A stretch of 64,000 bases of DNA from Pachyseris speciosa (taxonomy: Eukaryota; Cnidaria; Anthozoa; Scleractinia; Pachyseridae), in the NCBI GenBank assembly GCA_016490735.1, contig JAEMWC010000135.1, forward strand, positions 78,501 to 142,500. Direction: 5' to 3'. Every line of letters starts with the position of its first letter. Positions within the stretch are counted from its first letter, which is position 1. A model generated the notes under the pieces. That model searched no databases, was not told the origin of the DNA, and saw only the letters and a program-made list of their open reading frames with translations. Both the position numbers and the translations under genes were made by a program. Positions 11,679 through 23,235 of this stretch are shown here, piece by piece.

Positions 11679-12657
11679 TAAAATCACCTGTAACTAACAT
11701 CGGTATTGTTCCAAATAAATAGTTTAGCGCAGACTGAATTTGACTGAATGGTAATTTTATACTTGAAGTCGGTTACTTAACGGTCACGCAACGAAAATCT
11801 ATTGACACTGCCTGACAGAGCACCGTAAAGTTAGTGAACTGGCCAAGTTTGAGAGGAAAGCCTTTTAATATTACAAATAAAGTTCTAGCTCCAAAATAAA
11901 GTCTCAAAATTTAAAAGTCGTTTTAGGGGCAACCTTTTCCCTTTTCCATACAAACGGCTGTAAAATTCTAATTCGCGGACTTGGCCGGACCATAACTCCG
12001 CAATATTATAAGGTATTATTCTCAATTTCTAGCACTGTCAAAGGATCTTTCTCATCTGCTCTGTATGAAATTAATCACGGAGTTACTTTGATAAAGGAGA
12101 ATGTTTCTTTACCGAAGAAGAGATTCTTTGTTGTGGATGCTTTCTTTGAAGATTGCCTTGGAAGAAAGACTGCTTTTAGCGTGAGCTTAATATGGCGGGC
12201 TTTTGGGAAGATCTTTCGAGACACCTTTCTGGACATAGGTAGAAATTTAATAGACTGGTATATTTAAAATGCGAGACAGTCATGCAAATTGCCACTAAAT
12301 AATTTTTTTACAATATAAAATATTTAAAATAATACGTATAAAATAACATATTAGTTGTTATGACAATGTCGTGATTTTAGGGCCAAGCTGTATTTGTCTG
12401 AAGGGCGTCTTTTGGGGAAATAAATTACTTTTATAAGGAAGGGCACGCTCAAGAATGGAGTCTCCACTTCAGCAAGCATGAGCATACTAGATCAGAGTGA
12501 GAAAGCCGCTCAGAAGAGAGCCTCTTATTAGCAAGGTCCGCGCTATAATACAAGGTTCTTTGCTTCATGTACGCCAACTCACTTTTGAGTTAGGGACGTG
12601 CTTGAAATAGACGTTTCGAAATGCGGTGAGCCTTTCTTATAGCACACTTCATTTCAA

Positions 12658-15551
12658 CTAGGGGCTTTTTTTCGGAGCAGAGACTTTTTTTGCAACAGAG
12701 CCTTGTTTGTGGACGGTAGCTTTTTCCTGCGTAGCAATGTCCTTTGCAGCTGCGGCCTTCTTTTGCTCAGGAGCGGTCTTTTGTGGCGAAGTTTCTTTTC
12801 GGAGATAAACTTCCTTCTGCGGTTGAACATTTCTTGATTTAGGGAGGGTCTTTATATTGGGTAAACGTATCTTCGGATTTTTACGGCCAGTAGGAGGTTT
12901 TGCAGTAGCGTTTCTTTTCTGCCACATTCCCTTTTTAGAATGATAATAATGAAAAACCCAAGGAGCTCGTTTGCGCTCTATTTCCAGTCCGCCCTTGACA
13001 GCGCTGTCGATTAGATCCCAGTCCTCTCCTCCCCAAGTGACCTTGTTGACGAAATCCGCTGAAAATCCTCCGAACGTTTTCCAGTCCTGTTTGTAGGTTG
13101 CTACTGTTCCATAGCTGTAGTGATACCAGGATCCCTTAGGTAAGGCGCTGCTCCCATTACAATCCAGATAGACTATCTGAGGGGCGTATGCAGTTCTTCC
13201 TTTGATGCAGTGCTGATGGCATAAAGATGTAAATTCACCTTAAGTACTCATTTTCAAATACCTCCCTCCCTCTTAAACTCCACTCAACTCCACTCTTCTC
13301 AAACTTGTATAATCATAATAGTTTTTCCGTACTGCTTTTAAGGTGGCTCACAAAGGTTTCCAGCACTTATGCGTGGTTATAATAAAGTTTTGATATAACG
13401 CGCGCTCTGATTGGTTAAAACAGCGTACTTTATCAGAGTACAGATGCACGGCCGGCTACGGTCTCACGCAAATCGAGTCGACCCAAATGAAAAGTGGCCG
13501 ACCAATTTCTGAATTTTTCCTTCGGTTTTTATTTTGAGTGAGGCGTCTTATACGACCCAGAAATCGAGTATGAAAACGAGCTCTTTAGCCTCAATGGATT
13601 TGGAAGATGCTTCTGCGAGTAACACCACAAATAACAGCGTGATATTAATATCACGGGTGTTTTCAGAATTAGAATTAAGTTGCTGAAATTGTGCGAGTCG
13701 CGCAGCGACAAGGGCAATTTCAGCAACCTCTGGAAACACAAGTGATATTAACCCTTAATTTCACGAGGACTCATTCCAATTACGTGTTAAAAACAGAAGG
13801 GTAAAATTTTCTCAACAATGCCGAGGCACGTCGAAAAACAGTCAGCGAAGCGAAGTAAAAACACTTTCCTTCGCAAGCCAAACAAACAAACAAACAACTC
13901 AACTACTTTTTAATTTGCGTCCAAAACGAGTGTAAATGATTATTATTTACATCCAGTCGAGAGATAAATATGAGTTTCAGTCCTGAACAAAAGTAACAAA
14001 GGTCAAACCAAATGTTCAAAGCTTCAATTTATTTACCTGCGCTGTAGACTGAGGTTTCCACCACTTGAAAATACACATCCACTTAAAAACAGGCCTCCGT
14101 AAACAACAAACCGTTTGTCCCAACGGTTTCTACCGAGTTTGAGCTACTCGTTCCTCTCATTAATGGTAAACTGTTCTGTGAACCTTTTTGGTGAGCTGCA
14201 AGATGCCGTGGTAAAGTAAAAGCCCTTGAGGCGTTGAATCATTTTCTTTTTCAACCACACAATTTAGCTCGGGCGTCCATCGAAGTCGATCCAAGTTTTA
14301 AGCTTTTCACGTGAAACCTCTTTTGCTATTCCGTTCATCACTCGGAAATTCATCTTCTTGAGTATCTTTTAAATCTAGCTCTTGATCTTTACAGCATTTT
14401 TAGCGAATTTCAGCTGGATTTTACTGAACAATTTGCTTTTCGATCCCGATTTTAGGCCAAAAAACTACTCACACTTTGATGGTTTCTGAACTTTGATGAT
14501 TTGACATTTTGACAGCTTTGGTCTGTTTCAACCAATAAAATGTTTTGAACCATTCTAAAAAGGATTGTGATTGGTCTGTTTTAGCGTACCTTATCAGAGT
14601 ACAGATGTAGGGAGGATGTACGGCTGACGCCACTCGTACGATAAGGAAAATAAAGTTTTCCGAAAATTTTAGCCGAATGCTTGAGGAAATTAAGAAATTC
14701 TTTATTATAAAACAAATAAAGAAGCGTCGCCTGTGATCTGTTCTGTTGTAAAGCACTTAGGAAGCGGATAGAGCACTCAAGAAGTAGGGAAAACACTCGA
14801 CTACGTCTCGTGTTTCCCCTACACTTCTTTCGTGCTCTATCCGCTTCCTGCGTGCTTTACAACAGAACAGATCACAGGCGACGCTTCTTTATTTGTTAAA
14901 TGGATCAAGTCCAGTGGTGTATCCAACAAAGGCCCATGCATGAGTGCATTTAAGGTGGCGCTGAAACGCTTCGTACGACTTGTTTTGCTTTTTAATTTGC
15001 CCACCCAGCTCGCGAGTTTTTGAAAACTAAAATGTGCAGGTTTTAACCTATTACTGGCAAAAATGACTTTAGCCTGTTTCTCGGTAGTATAATTGCTGGA
15101 GAGTGCTGGAAACCGGTGCAAGCCACTTTACATTCCCTACAATCATTCGGTTTAAATTATCAAAACAACTGAAGCTATGGGGTTGTAATAGTGAAGAGAG
15201 TGGGATGGCAGATTTCCAGCGTGGCAAGTATAATGGTAATACGACTGAGTGGAGTCCAGTTCGGTCTGTAATCATACGAGTGATAACAAAATCAACTACC
15301 GCAAATCGGACGACCGCGCAGCTGGAGTCCGGTTTGTTTATAACGAGTATGATTACAGACAAAATTGGACGACTCGAAGTCTTATTACCAATTAATCATA
15401 AAAAATTACAATTTCCGAGAAAATAAGAAGAGCCAAGTTATAAAAAGAAGGAAAATTTTGCATTAAAAGACTGACAAAGGAAGCGTATGTTGTTTAATGT
15501 CGTTCTGAAATTGACTACAATCAAAATGTATGGTGATTGAAACCAAGGTTG

Positions 15552-15584
<33 letters not shown>

Positions 15585-18500
15585 GATTGGTTAATTTAAA
15601 ATGTTACTTTGAATGTGATTGGCTTACTGAACTGTCCGATAACAAACTCTCCAACAACAAACTGTCCGATAACAACTTGGCAAGTGAATTAGTTGAAAAT
15701 ACGACTTTTTTAAACCAATCACAATCGAGGAAAATGTAATTTTTTTTTATGATTAATGAAGAAAAATGTGATTTATGCAGCACTGTCACACACAAACTCG
15801 GAAAAAGAATTCCGAGTTCTCCCAACAGCAGCTGAACTAAGTCTTTCTGATAACTGGTTGGGATGCTTTACCACTGAACTAGACCACCACACCGGGAACT
15901 ACGTCCCATACTCTTGTCGAACAGTGTGTGGGTTCTTTAAAGGTCCCACAAAATTAATTATGAAGAGTTGTGAGACGGGACCTACGGTTTCTCGTCCTGC
16001 TAGCAGAGGCTCCTACTTTCCTTGTATTCAGCAGGCTGGAGAAAAGAGACCTCTGCCATGGGTCGAAACGGTCTGTGTTGAGCATGCGTCGCGATTTCTT
16101 AACGACCGAACCATCATGTGACGTTTTTAGCTCGTGATTAAATGACAAACAATACAAGGAGCATGCGTTTTAAAACCTCCGTCCACGAACTCGGACGGCA
16201 GCTTAATCAAAGTCCATTTCGACCCATGGCAGAGGTCTCTTTTCTCCACCAGGTTGAATACAAGGAAAAGAGGCCTCTGCTAGCAGGGATCGAGAAGATT
16301 AGAAAGTCTAACCATTTGCAGATCTCATTACAAAGGCAGACTCGTGGGAGTTTAGGTTATTAAAACTAGCAATGGGTAGGTCATAGGTCGAACGGTCACA
16401 GGTGTGAATCCTGTTGGGAGAACTGTGACAGCGTAAAGTGACGTCTTTTAAGGTTGTAATTGCTTTATCTAACCTCCTTACCTTCCGTATATCGTCGATC
16501 ATTTGACTTCCGATGTCGAGATGAAGGTCGACAGTGACAACAATGGCGTTTGGGTCCTTAATTGACTCCACAGCTTCAGTGAAAGAAACCGTACGAGAGT
16601 AATTCCCAGGCTTTGTTATAAAATGGTAATTCTTGAGGGCGCTTCTTTGGAAAACCTGCTTTAAATCAATATCCGGGCTTGCAAAGTCAAAAATAACAAC
16701 ATGCAAATGTTCATCTTTTGTTTCTTTGATGATATTTTCTACGTTCTTGATAAAATGGTGCACCCATCTGCCCAGGTTCTTGGCCGTGAGAATCAGATAG
16801 ATATCCGCTGTCCTGTTCCACTGCATGCCCTCGGGGTGACACAAAGGGGTGTTTTTCTTCCGGTTCTGAAATACATATTCTGCCAGAATGTAGGTCCTGT
16901 TATCGGTGAGATCTTTGACGACAAGTTCCAGAAAGTATCTGTTTCCCTTGAGTGGATCTTCCTTTTTCTCAACTCGTTTAATGGAAATCATTTTGTATTT
17001 CCTATAAAAATGTGGAAAAATCTTAAGATATGAAACTCGCACAGTCAAGGGTTCTATGTGGCCTGTCACGCAACCGAACGCTCAATCAATACAGGCAAAG
17101 TGTTGGCGCACTTACAGCAGGGACCGCGCAAGAGGAGGGGCTGGGAGGGCTTTAGCCCCCCACTTTTCAACAGTAAAAAGCAAGTAATACTAAAAAAGAA
17201 TGGAAGTTACTTTTCTATTTAACATTTGACAGAAAACGGGTTATTCCTATTTAAAAACACCGCTTTTTGTTGCTGAAAGTATATAAGTTTCACCACGCCA
17301 TGTTAGTTTTAAATGCATTTCCAGCCATTTCAGAGGACTTTAATTTAAAATTCTTCCTGGGGAGCATGCGCCACGGACCCCCCTAGTTGACTCACGCTAA
17401 CACGTTCGAAGTGAGCCCCCAATTGCAAACTTGCTGCGCGGCCCACGTACAGTCAAACATTCCGTGAGCGGACGTCCACGCCGTGGGGACAAGCATAGAC
17501 GACCGCTTACAGGAGGTTATAAATGTAGAGTTAGTAAATAAATCGCCAGGACCGTTGTTTGTTGATGTCCGCTTATGAGAGGTGTCCGCAAGGCGTGGGT
17601 GTCCGTAAGCGGAGATTCGACTGTATACCTTATTTAATTACCAAGATACCATACCGATTGCTTTGTTACAAACAGGTTATAGGCCTTGGACGTGTACCCT
17701 CTTTCAGTTATGTAATAATATTTTAATCCAACCTTTCTAATATTTTCGTTCGCTAATGATTACTTATTTTGGTTCATGGTGGTTTTAGTTTGCCCCAAAT
17801 AACTTAAGCTGAACGTTCAAGGCTTGAAACCCTAAAATGCATACTATTAAAAATTTTGATAACAATATGGGGACCGTTTGAGTTCGTTTGATTCAGGAAA
17901 TGGGATGTAACGTTAACGGATTTAAGTCCACTTGATCGTTTTGCCTCGAGTGCCGCTTTGAAGTAAGTTCAGTATGCAACGTTTCAGTATCGTCTCGTTT
18001 CATTGCATTCATTTTATTTCATTTTTCTCCTTATCCATGCATGCATTCACTCTTTCGTTGAGTCGTTTGCTCACTCGTTCACTTTTTCTTTCAGGCGGTA
18101 GGCATATGTCGAGTTATGGTGAGCCAGTCAATCAGTCAGTCAGTCAGTCAGTCAGTCAGTCCTTGACGATGCGTTGATCGAAAAAAATACTTAAGTGCTC
18201 AAGGAACCAAGCTCGCTACTCCGCCTAGCTGAACTAGTTTTAACACTTAACTGTTTTTCTTTCGCTGACAACTATTACAAGCAAATTAATGGTGTAGCGA
18301 TGGGCACAAAAATGGGACCTAGCTACACCAATCTTTTTGTAGGTTACGTCGAGCCAATTCTTCAATCAGTACAACGGTCCTAAACCTGAAGTCTACGGTG
18401 GCTACATTGACGACTGTATCGGCGCAATTTCGTCTAGCAAGGAGGAAATCAATCAATTTATAACCGCCGTTAATTCCTTTCATCCGGCTCTAAAATATAC

Positions 18501-19622
18501 CTAGGAAATTTCGGAAACTTCCCTGGCCTTTCTTGATATCAAAGTTTTTATCAGCGGCAACGGTTTATGCACCAGTGTGCACTACAAACCCACCACTCAC
18601 AGTTATTTGTTGTATTCATCTTCACATCCATCTCATGTCAAAAACGCCATTCCCTATTCTCAATTTCTTAGACTTCGACGTCTATGTAGTGATGACTCTG
18701 ATTTTTCCAACAAATCAGAGGAAATGTGCCAGTTCTTCGAGAAACGTGGCTATCCTGATTCTGTGGTTCAATCGGGCCATCACCGCGCCCAGCAGATTGA
18801 TCAACAGTCAGCACTACAGACGTCACAAAAGGAAAAGAAAGACAGAATTCCATTCACCCTCACATTTCACCCGCATAATAACCCAGTTAAAGCCATCATT
18901 CTTAATAACTTTAAGATACTGCAAAATGATCCAGAAACTGCTAGAATCTTTTCGGAACCACCGCTGATTTCATTCAAACGCGACAAAAATGTAGGTAACT
19001 TTCTAGTTAAAAGCGCATTCAAAACAAGTGAACAACCTGGCACTTTTAAATGCACGCGCTCGCGATGCAAAACTTGTCCTTTCATTCAAAACACTGACAA
19101 AATATCGGGCCCTAAGCGATCTGTTATTAAGATCACTGATCGTTTCACGTGTAACTCTGCAAATGTTATCTATTGCATAACCTGCACATTATGCAAAAAG
19201 TTATACATCGGCGAAACCTAGACAACTAGATGTAACAATCTAGAGGACTAGATGACCGATTCCGAGAGCATCTTCGTGATGTTGAGAAAGATGACAAAGA
19301 CGCATTCAAACCTGTCGCTCGGCATTTTAATCTCCCTAACCATTCCAAACAACACATGTCGATCTCCGACCTTTCCCTACATCAAGGTACCACGGAAAGC
19401 CGTAAAAATCTCGAGCAAAAACTGATCTTTCAAATTGGCACTCCTAATTCCCAGGGTATCAACGAGCGCTTTTCATTCAATTAATTTATTCCTGTTTTTC
19501 ACGTTACCAAGTTGCCACCAATAGCGTAGCTCCATTTTCTGTATATAAACCATAAACAACCCACAATTCCTCGATTCGCTCCGACGAAGGGCTAACGCTC
19601 GAAACGTTAGCTAATCGAATCC

Positions 19623-19653
<31 letters not shown>

Positions 19654-19684
19654 CGTTGATAAACCAAATTTTCGTGTTTCACTC

Positions 19685-19730
<46 letters not shown>

Positions 19731-21295
19731 TTCATTTAGTGAGTCACGTAGTCTGTCAGCCAGCCAGTCTGTTAGCCAGTCGTCCGTCTGTTATTCATTT
19801 CTGCTGCTAAACAGATGTTTAAAGATTTCTTAAACATTCCGAAGAGCAGTAATAGTTATTTATGATAAAATAGACTCTGGTTCCCAACGCCCTGTTACTC
19901 AGTGACGCCTGGTTAGTTGGAAGATATGGCTGAAATTACACAACCTCGCTCCCAGGGAGCTGGAAGAGGTTGGAATAGAGGTTAGATAGACCAATTCGAA
20001 ACCGTTTCTATTAAACTACGTTCTAATTTAATTTATTGGATTTAATAACAGCGATTATGTTTTCTCGAAGGCATTTGTCCCTTAAATTATTTTCGTTGAA
20101 TACAGTGGACATCTTCGGGCTGCCCATCTGTGCAAATTACCGGTCTTTCATTGAAATTTTAGTTACACCAAACAAGGTGTCATCAGAAGGAACTTACTGA
20201 CTTCACCTACCTCGGATAGACTCTTTTTAAGGCCGCAAGATATTTGCTAACGACCAATATGGCTTCCTTGGCATCTAAAGGATATTCAGCTACAAACGTC
20301 TTTGAGATCTTACGAGTCCTCAAAACCCCATTCACCTCTGTAAATGGATAGCTGCTGGTTTTACGCGTATACTTATGTACCCCGTGAAAGCGTTTGAACT
20401 CGGGCACTTCCCCTGATTTGAAGATATAGCTGGGTTGATATTCACAATATTTTAAGGCCCATTTCACCGATCTATGGTCTAAGAAGGGTCGCGTTTCTGG
20501 TTTCAAAAACTCGGATTTTCTGCGGAATCTCAAGCAAGCCGAAACATCCGGCAGATCCTCATCGTAAATTTTCATGCCTGCTTTACTTCCATCGGTTTTG
20601 TATGGTAGAAACATTCTCCTATCAATTGCAGCCATATCAAATTTGCTTTTTTCCGGCCTTTTCCAAGCGACTTCAATGAAGTGGACGTCGCTTTGTTGGG
20701 TGTCTTGCACATAAATCACTTCAAAATAATAGCTCTTTCTCGCTGATAAACTCACGCTATCTGACATCTGAGATTTCATTCCCTCTAAAGATACTCTGTT
20801 AAGTGTCGTTCTTGAATATTGAGAATTAATATAAGCAATTTTCTGTGCGTTCTTCCAGTTCTCGTCCGCACTGAGCCAGAGTTCAGCGAAGCCATTCGAA
20901 GCAATCAAAAAATGATATTCGCCCGTTACATTTGGTCGAAGATAACCCAGCAATCTGATGCCAGCGATTACTTTGCCAATGGCGGTGACGTTAGCACTTT
21001 CAGCAATAGTTTTGTTATCCGACGCTTTCGGAAATATAGGGTAATTGCAGAGCTGTTCGAGGCTGATTGGGCAGGGCTTTTCCCATATGTGCTGGTTCAA
21101 ACCCCGTGAAATGTTTTCTATCTCTTCTGTTTCGACGTCTGGAGGATTCGAGCCCGCTACGAGAGACGACAAGTTTTGAAAGGTTATCAGGGTGATTCCT
21201 CGATGGCCAAACCAAGAAAATCCAATGAAGATTTCCCAGATGGTGACAATGAGAACACCAAAAGCAAATGCCCTCAATACACTGGCACGATTCAT
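12658..21295 (-). CDS. PA14-domain beta-1,4-N-acetylgalactosaminyltransferase (B4GALNT3/4-like), three coding exons
   Basis: Model on the minus strand: exon 1 at 20211-21295, exon 2 at 16482-17001, exon 3 at 12658-13212. Junctions are AG/GTAGGT to TTTTTATAG/G (phase 2), then AAG/GTAAGG to CATCAG/CAC (phase 0). All three close in one frame of 719 residues. Residues about 8-27 form a single hydrophobic anchor after a short cytosolic start (MNRASVLRAF), so this is a type II Golgi membrane protein. A PA14 carbohydrate-binding-like domain covers roughly 105-230, with NxT sites. The C-terminal half is a CHGN-type glycosyltransferase with a DxD-equivalent VTVDLHLD near 520 and WGGEDWDL at about 594-601. 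In animals this family transfers GalNAc to terminal GlcNAc to make LacdiNAc. The linker between the domains looks shorter than in vertebrates (about 1000 residues there). The last ~87 residues are an unusual Lys/Ala/Pro/Gln-rich tail. An inverted copy of exon 3 lies at 5885-6178. Introns contain a Penelope-like element and several foldback elements. Confidence 0.88.
13797..14412 (-). repeat. Right arm of the ~600 bp inverted repeat (partner at 1752-2398)
   Basis: The reverse complement follows the left arm through the same ordered landmarks, including the TTTG microsatellite and gctgactgtttttcgac. It lies in the intron between exons 3 and 2 of the glycosyltransferase gene, about 0.6 kb upstream of exon 3. 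Confidence 0.75.
14713..14896. mobile_element. Long perfect-looking foldback element
   Basis: Arms of about 75 bp pair almost completely: aataaagaagcgtcgcctgt at left against its reverse complement at right, including gcggatagagcac and its complement around a centre near 14800. One insertion (gcgtg against cact) breaks the match. It is noncoding and lies within the galactosaminyltransferase intron. Confidence 0.85.
15262..15360. repeat. Short palindromic repeat
   Basis: ggtctgtaatcatacgagt is mirrored by actcg/aacgagtatgattacagac about 80 bp later, giving a 20 bp-arm foldback. Confidence 0.65.
15390..15757. mobile_element. MITE with AATTAATCATAAAAAATTACA-type ends and internal CCAATCAC repeats
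   Basis: Left end accaattaatcataaaaaat and right end attttttttatgattaatg are inverted repeats of about 28 bp with small differences. Inside, gattggtt-type words repeat three or four times and gtccgataacaa twice. No coding sequence. Confidence 0.6.
15860..15996 (-). mobile_element. SINE fragment, same family as the element at 45832
   Basis: The minus strand carries gtcccgtctcacaactcttc, then agaacccacacactgttcg and gggacgtagttcccggtgtg, in the order seen in the plus-strand SINE at 45985-46090. It is followed by a degenerate tRNA-like stretch ctagttcagtggtaaagcat. Confidence 0.7.
15997..16295. mobile_element. Foldback MITE with CTGCTAGCAGAGG ends
   Basis: Arms of about 75 bp: tgctagcagaggctcctact, then cttgtattcag, ggagaaaagagacctctgcc and atgggtcgaaa at left, mirrored at 16215-16295. 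It ends just downstream of exon 2 of the minus-strand galactosaminyltransferase, within the following intron. Confidence 0.85.
17450..17623. mobile_element. Pogo/Tc1-like MITE
   Basis: Terminal inverted repeats CAGTCAAAC.. and ..ATTCGACTG are flanked by TA. Both sub-ends carry ccgcttacgg and ggacrtccacgcc words in opposite orientation. 174 bp, noncoding. It lies in the first intron of the galactosaminyltransferase. Confidence 0.8.
18125..18161 (+). repeat. (CAGT)n microsatellite
   Basis: About nine CAGT units directly left of the Penelope-like insertion. Similar gccagtc words resume at 19755-19785 on the other side, so the element appears to have landed in this tract. Confidence 0.85.
18181..19735 (+). 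pseudogene. Penelope-like retroelement, 5'-truncated (reverse transcriptase end plus GIY-YIG endonuclease)
   Basis: The coding part runs 18195-19484 in broken frames. An early segment reads QINGVAMGTKMGPSYTNLF. After a frameshift near 18375 comes YGGYIDDCIGA, the YxDD catalytic box of reverse transcriptase. Then LAFLDIKV, a linker, and a Cys-rich region (CTRSRCKTCPFI, VIYCITCTLCKKLYIGET) that starts a GIY-YIG endonuclease. A third frame continues with DRFREHL and ends NERFSFN before TAA. An in-frame TAG near 18500 and at least two frameshifts make it dead. The 3' part (19565-19735) is the Penelope terminal repeat with a hammerhead-like core. It sits in the first intron of the galactosaminyltransferase in the opposite orientation. 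Confidence 0.85.
19572..19617 (+). ncRNA. Hammerhead-ribozyme-like motif in the Penelope terminal repeat
   Basis: cgattcgct pairs with agctaatcg (one mismatch) as helix I. Between them lie CCGACGA, a GGGC-TAAC-GCTC hairpin as helix II, GAAAC, and GTT as the cleavage triplet with a minimal helix III. Penelope-like elements are known to carry type I hammerheads of this layout. The core deviates from CUGANGA at the second position (C for U), and one extra A precedes helix II, so activity is uncertain. Confidence 0.5.
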
Positions 21296-21955
21296 CTTCT
21301 ACTAGAAGCAAAATCCATTTCCATACCTCAGTCAAAAGCATTCAGAACAATGCCGAATGTGTTCTATCATCACTGAGGTCGCCGGTGTCTGATATCTGCA
21401 TATTTTAAACCCGAGACGCGACGGAGGCTAATAAGACCTACATAACTAATCACGTAAACACTGTAAACAGTCACAACAAGATAACACTGGAAAATATCAT
21501 GGTTTTAGTTGGAGCAAATTAACAGCCAACAAAACCCTAAGAAAAAGACAAACACAACCTCAAGAATAGAGACTTATCTCAGGCGGCTTGTACAAGAGAC
21601 GATTCAGATGCAAGTTTTCATTTGACATCTTGTTTCGAAATTCTGGAACATGTTACCGAAAACTTCAGTCTAGAAATATAAATACGCTCAATGCGTTTTT
21701 GACTGCCCACAGGATGTTGTGCCGTAATCGGGGCCGGGTCGGTATAAAAGAGGGGCTATTTCTTGACCCACTTTCTACCCGCTGAACAGAAGTTCGTTTT
21801 CCCTACTGACTTTTCGTTTTAAGACAAAGACCGAACACCTAACACCTCGAAAACTAAGACCTCGTAACCTAAGACCTCGAAAACTAAGACCCCGTTCGAA
21901 TTTCAAAAATATAACGTGTAAAGCCTCCTTACCTTTGGCAACTTTACCAGCAATA
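21296..21955. other. 5' flank of the galactosaminyltransferase gene
   Basis: No gene seen. A short tandem patch near 21840-21895 repeats aacctaagacctcgaaaac-like words. Any promoter of the minus-strand gene should lie here, but no TATA box is evident. Confidence 0.4.
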
Positions 21956-22444
21956 CTTCCACTCTATTATGACGCCATTTTCTTTCCACCGAGTAAAAGT
22001 ATTTTTACATTGTGCAGAACTCGGTGGAAACTGATGGCGAAATAACGTTTAATAAAACCGACTGAAAGTCCCATGGTGGTTATGCCTTGTATGCCGTTCT
22101 CTTTATATCACAAATAAAAATCAGATACAATCGCCTCCCGTCCTCCCCGGAGTCGGAGTTATAATTAGAAGCGTTGAGCGTTATGATCTCACTTTGAAAT
22201 GCAAAGCGACGGAGTTGGAAGCAAAATACTGATTCTGTTATGACTCCGTCGCGTATGATCCAGTGGAAACTAGATTTTTGAAGTCACAAGCATTATTTTG
22301 GTATGAAACTGTAATCAGAGAGCGTGAAAAGAAGCATTGTGATTGGTTGGTTCTTCCGCTTCTGCTTTCATGGATATTCTATTCTGTCCCCATCGCTTTT
22401 TTTTTATTGACACAGGCAATAAAAATAACACTACCGATGTGGAA

Positions 22445-22520
22445 TTAGCCTGCGTGCAGACGTCTCCTATTTCTTTCCGCGTGCAACAAAGGAAATAGGA
22501 GACGTATGCACGCAGGCTAA
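22445..22520. mobile_element. Miniature foldback element, TTAGCCTGCGTGCAGACGTC ends
   Basis: A 76 bp near-perfect palindrome: ttagcctgcgtgcagacgtc with tcctatttc on the left arm, and the reverse complement ending gcacgcaggctaa. It is nested in the 2.1 kb element. Confidence 0.85.
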
Positions 22521-22794
22521 TGTGGACCGAACACCCTGGTAAGGAAATAATGGTTCAGTGAAATAGAACCCGTCTCTATTTTTTAATCAGGTCACTTTAT
22601 AGTGTCCACAATTAGTTGTTTAAGCTAAATGCCCTGACACTCAAATAAAGTTCATTAATTCAGTTGCAATAAACTACTTGAACGAAACAATTGCTTATAG
22701 CATGCATTTAGTTTTAATGAAACCTCACAGCTATACGAGAATACAACAATTTTTCAAAAACAACAACAACAACAAAATGTCCATAACAATGTTG

Positions 22795-23235
22795 CAGGGA
22801 CACCCAACGACAAGTTTCGGTATATATCTGTTCGGTGGAGGGTAATTCGCCTTGGGATTTCGGCGTCGATTAAAGAGTGCACTCGGATTTTCGTAACTAA
22901 AACGTGGCCTAAAAGATTCGCAATGGGAAATCATAACCCCTGAGGTTTTCAGGGGGGAAAGGTCGTAATTGCTGTTTTTGGCAGTCAAAAACTGACGTAG
23001 GCTAGCATTTTCGGAAAGAAAATTGTTCCCTAGAAAGTTCGTGGAAAGCTCATTTCAGCTTGCAAAGGAAGATTTTGTTCCCTAACATTTTCGGGCAATC
23101 AAAATTTCAGCTAGGGAATCCGAACAGATGAAATTCTTCTAGCTAAAGAAAACATCACTTTAAACAGACTTCAAACACCATACGGTACTTAAAAATGCCT
23201 TTCTACAGCTTTTGGTCGATTTGGCTGGCTGGGTG
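22795..23235 (-). repeat. Dispersed repeat, second copy at 60000-60360 in opposite orientation
   Basis: Shared in order with the reverse complement of the 60 kb copy: ccaacgacaagttt, ctgttcggtggagggta, gcgtcgattaaaga, cctgaggtttt, and ttccctaacattttcgggca. Divergence is about 20-25 percent. Class unknown. Confidence 0.65.

Noticed and set aside
18533..18967. Alternative frame over the Penelope element
   Set aside because: The overlapping frame carries the reverse transcriptase and endonuclease motifs.
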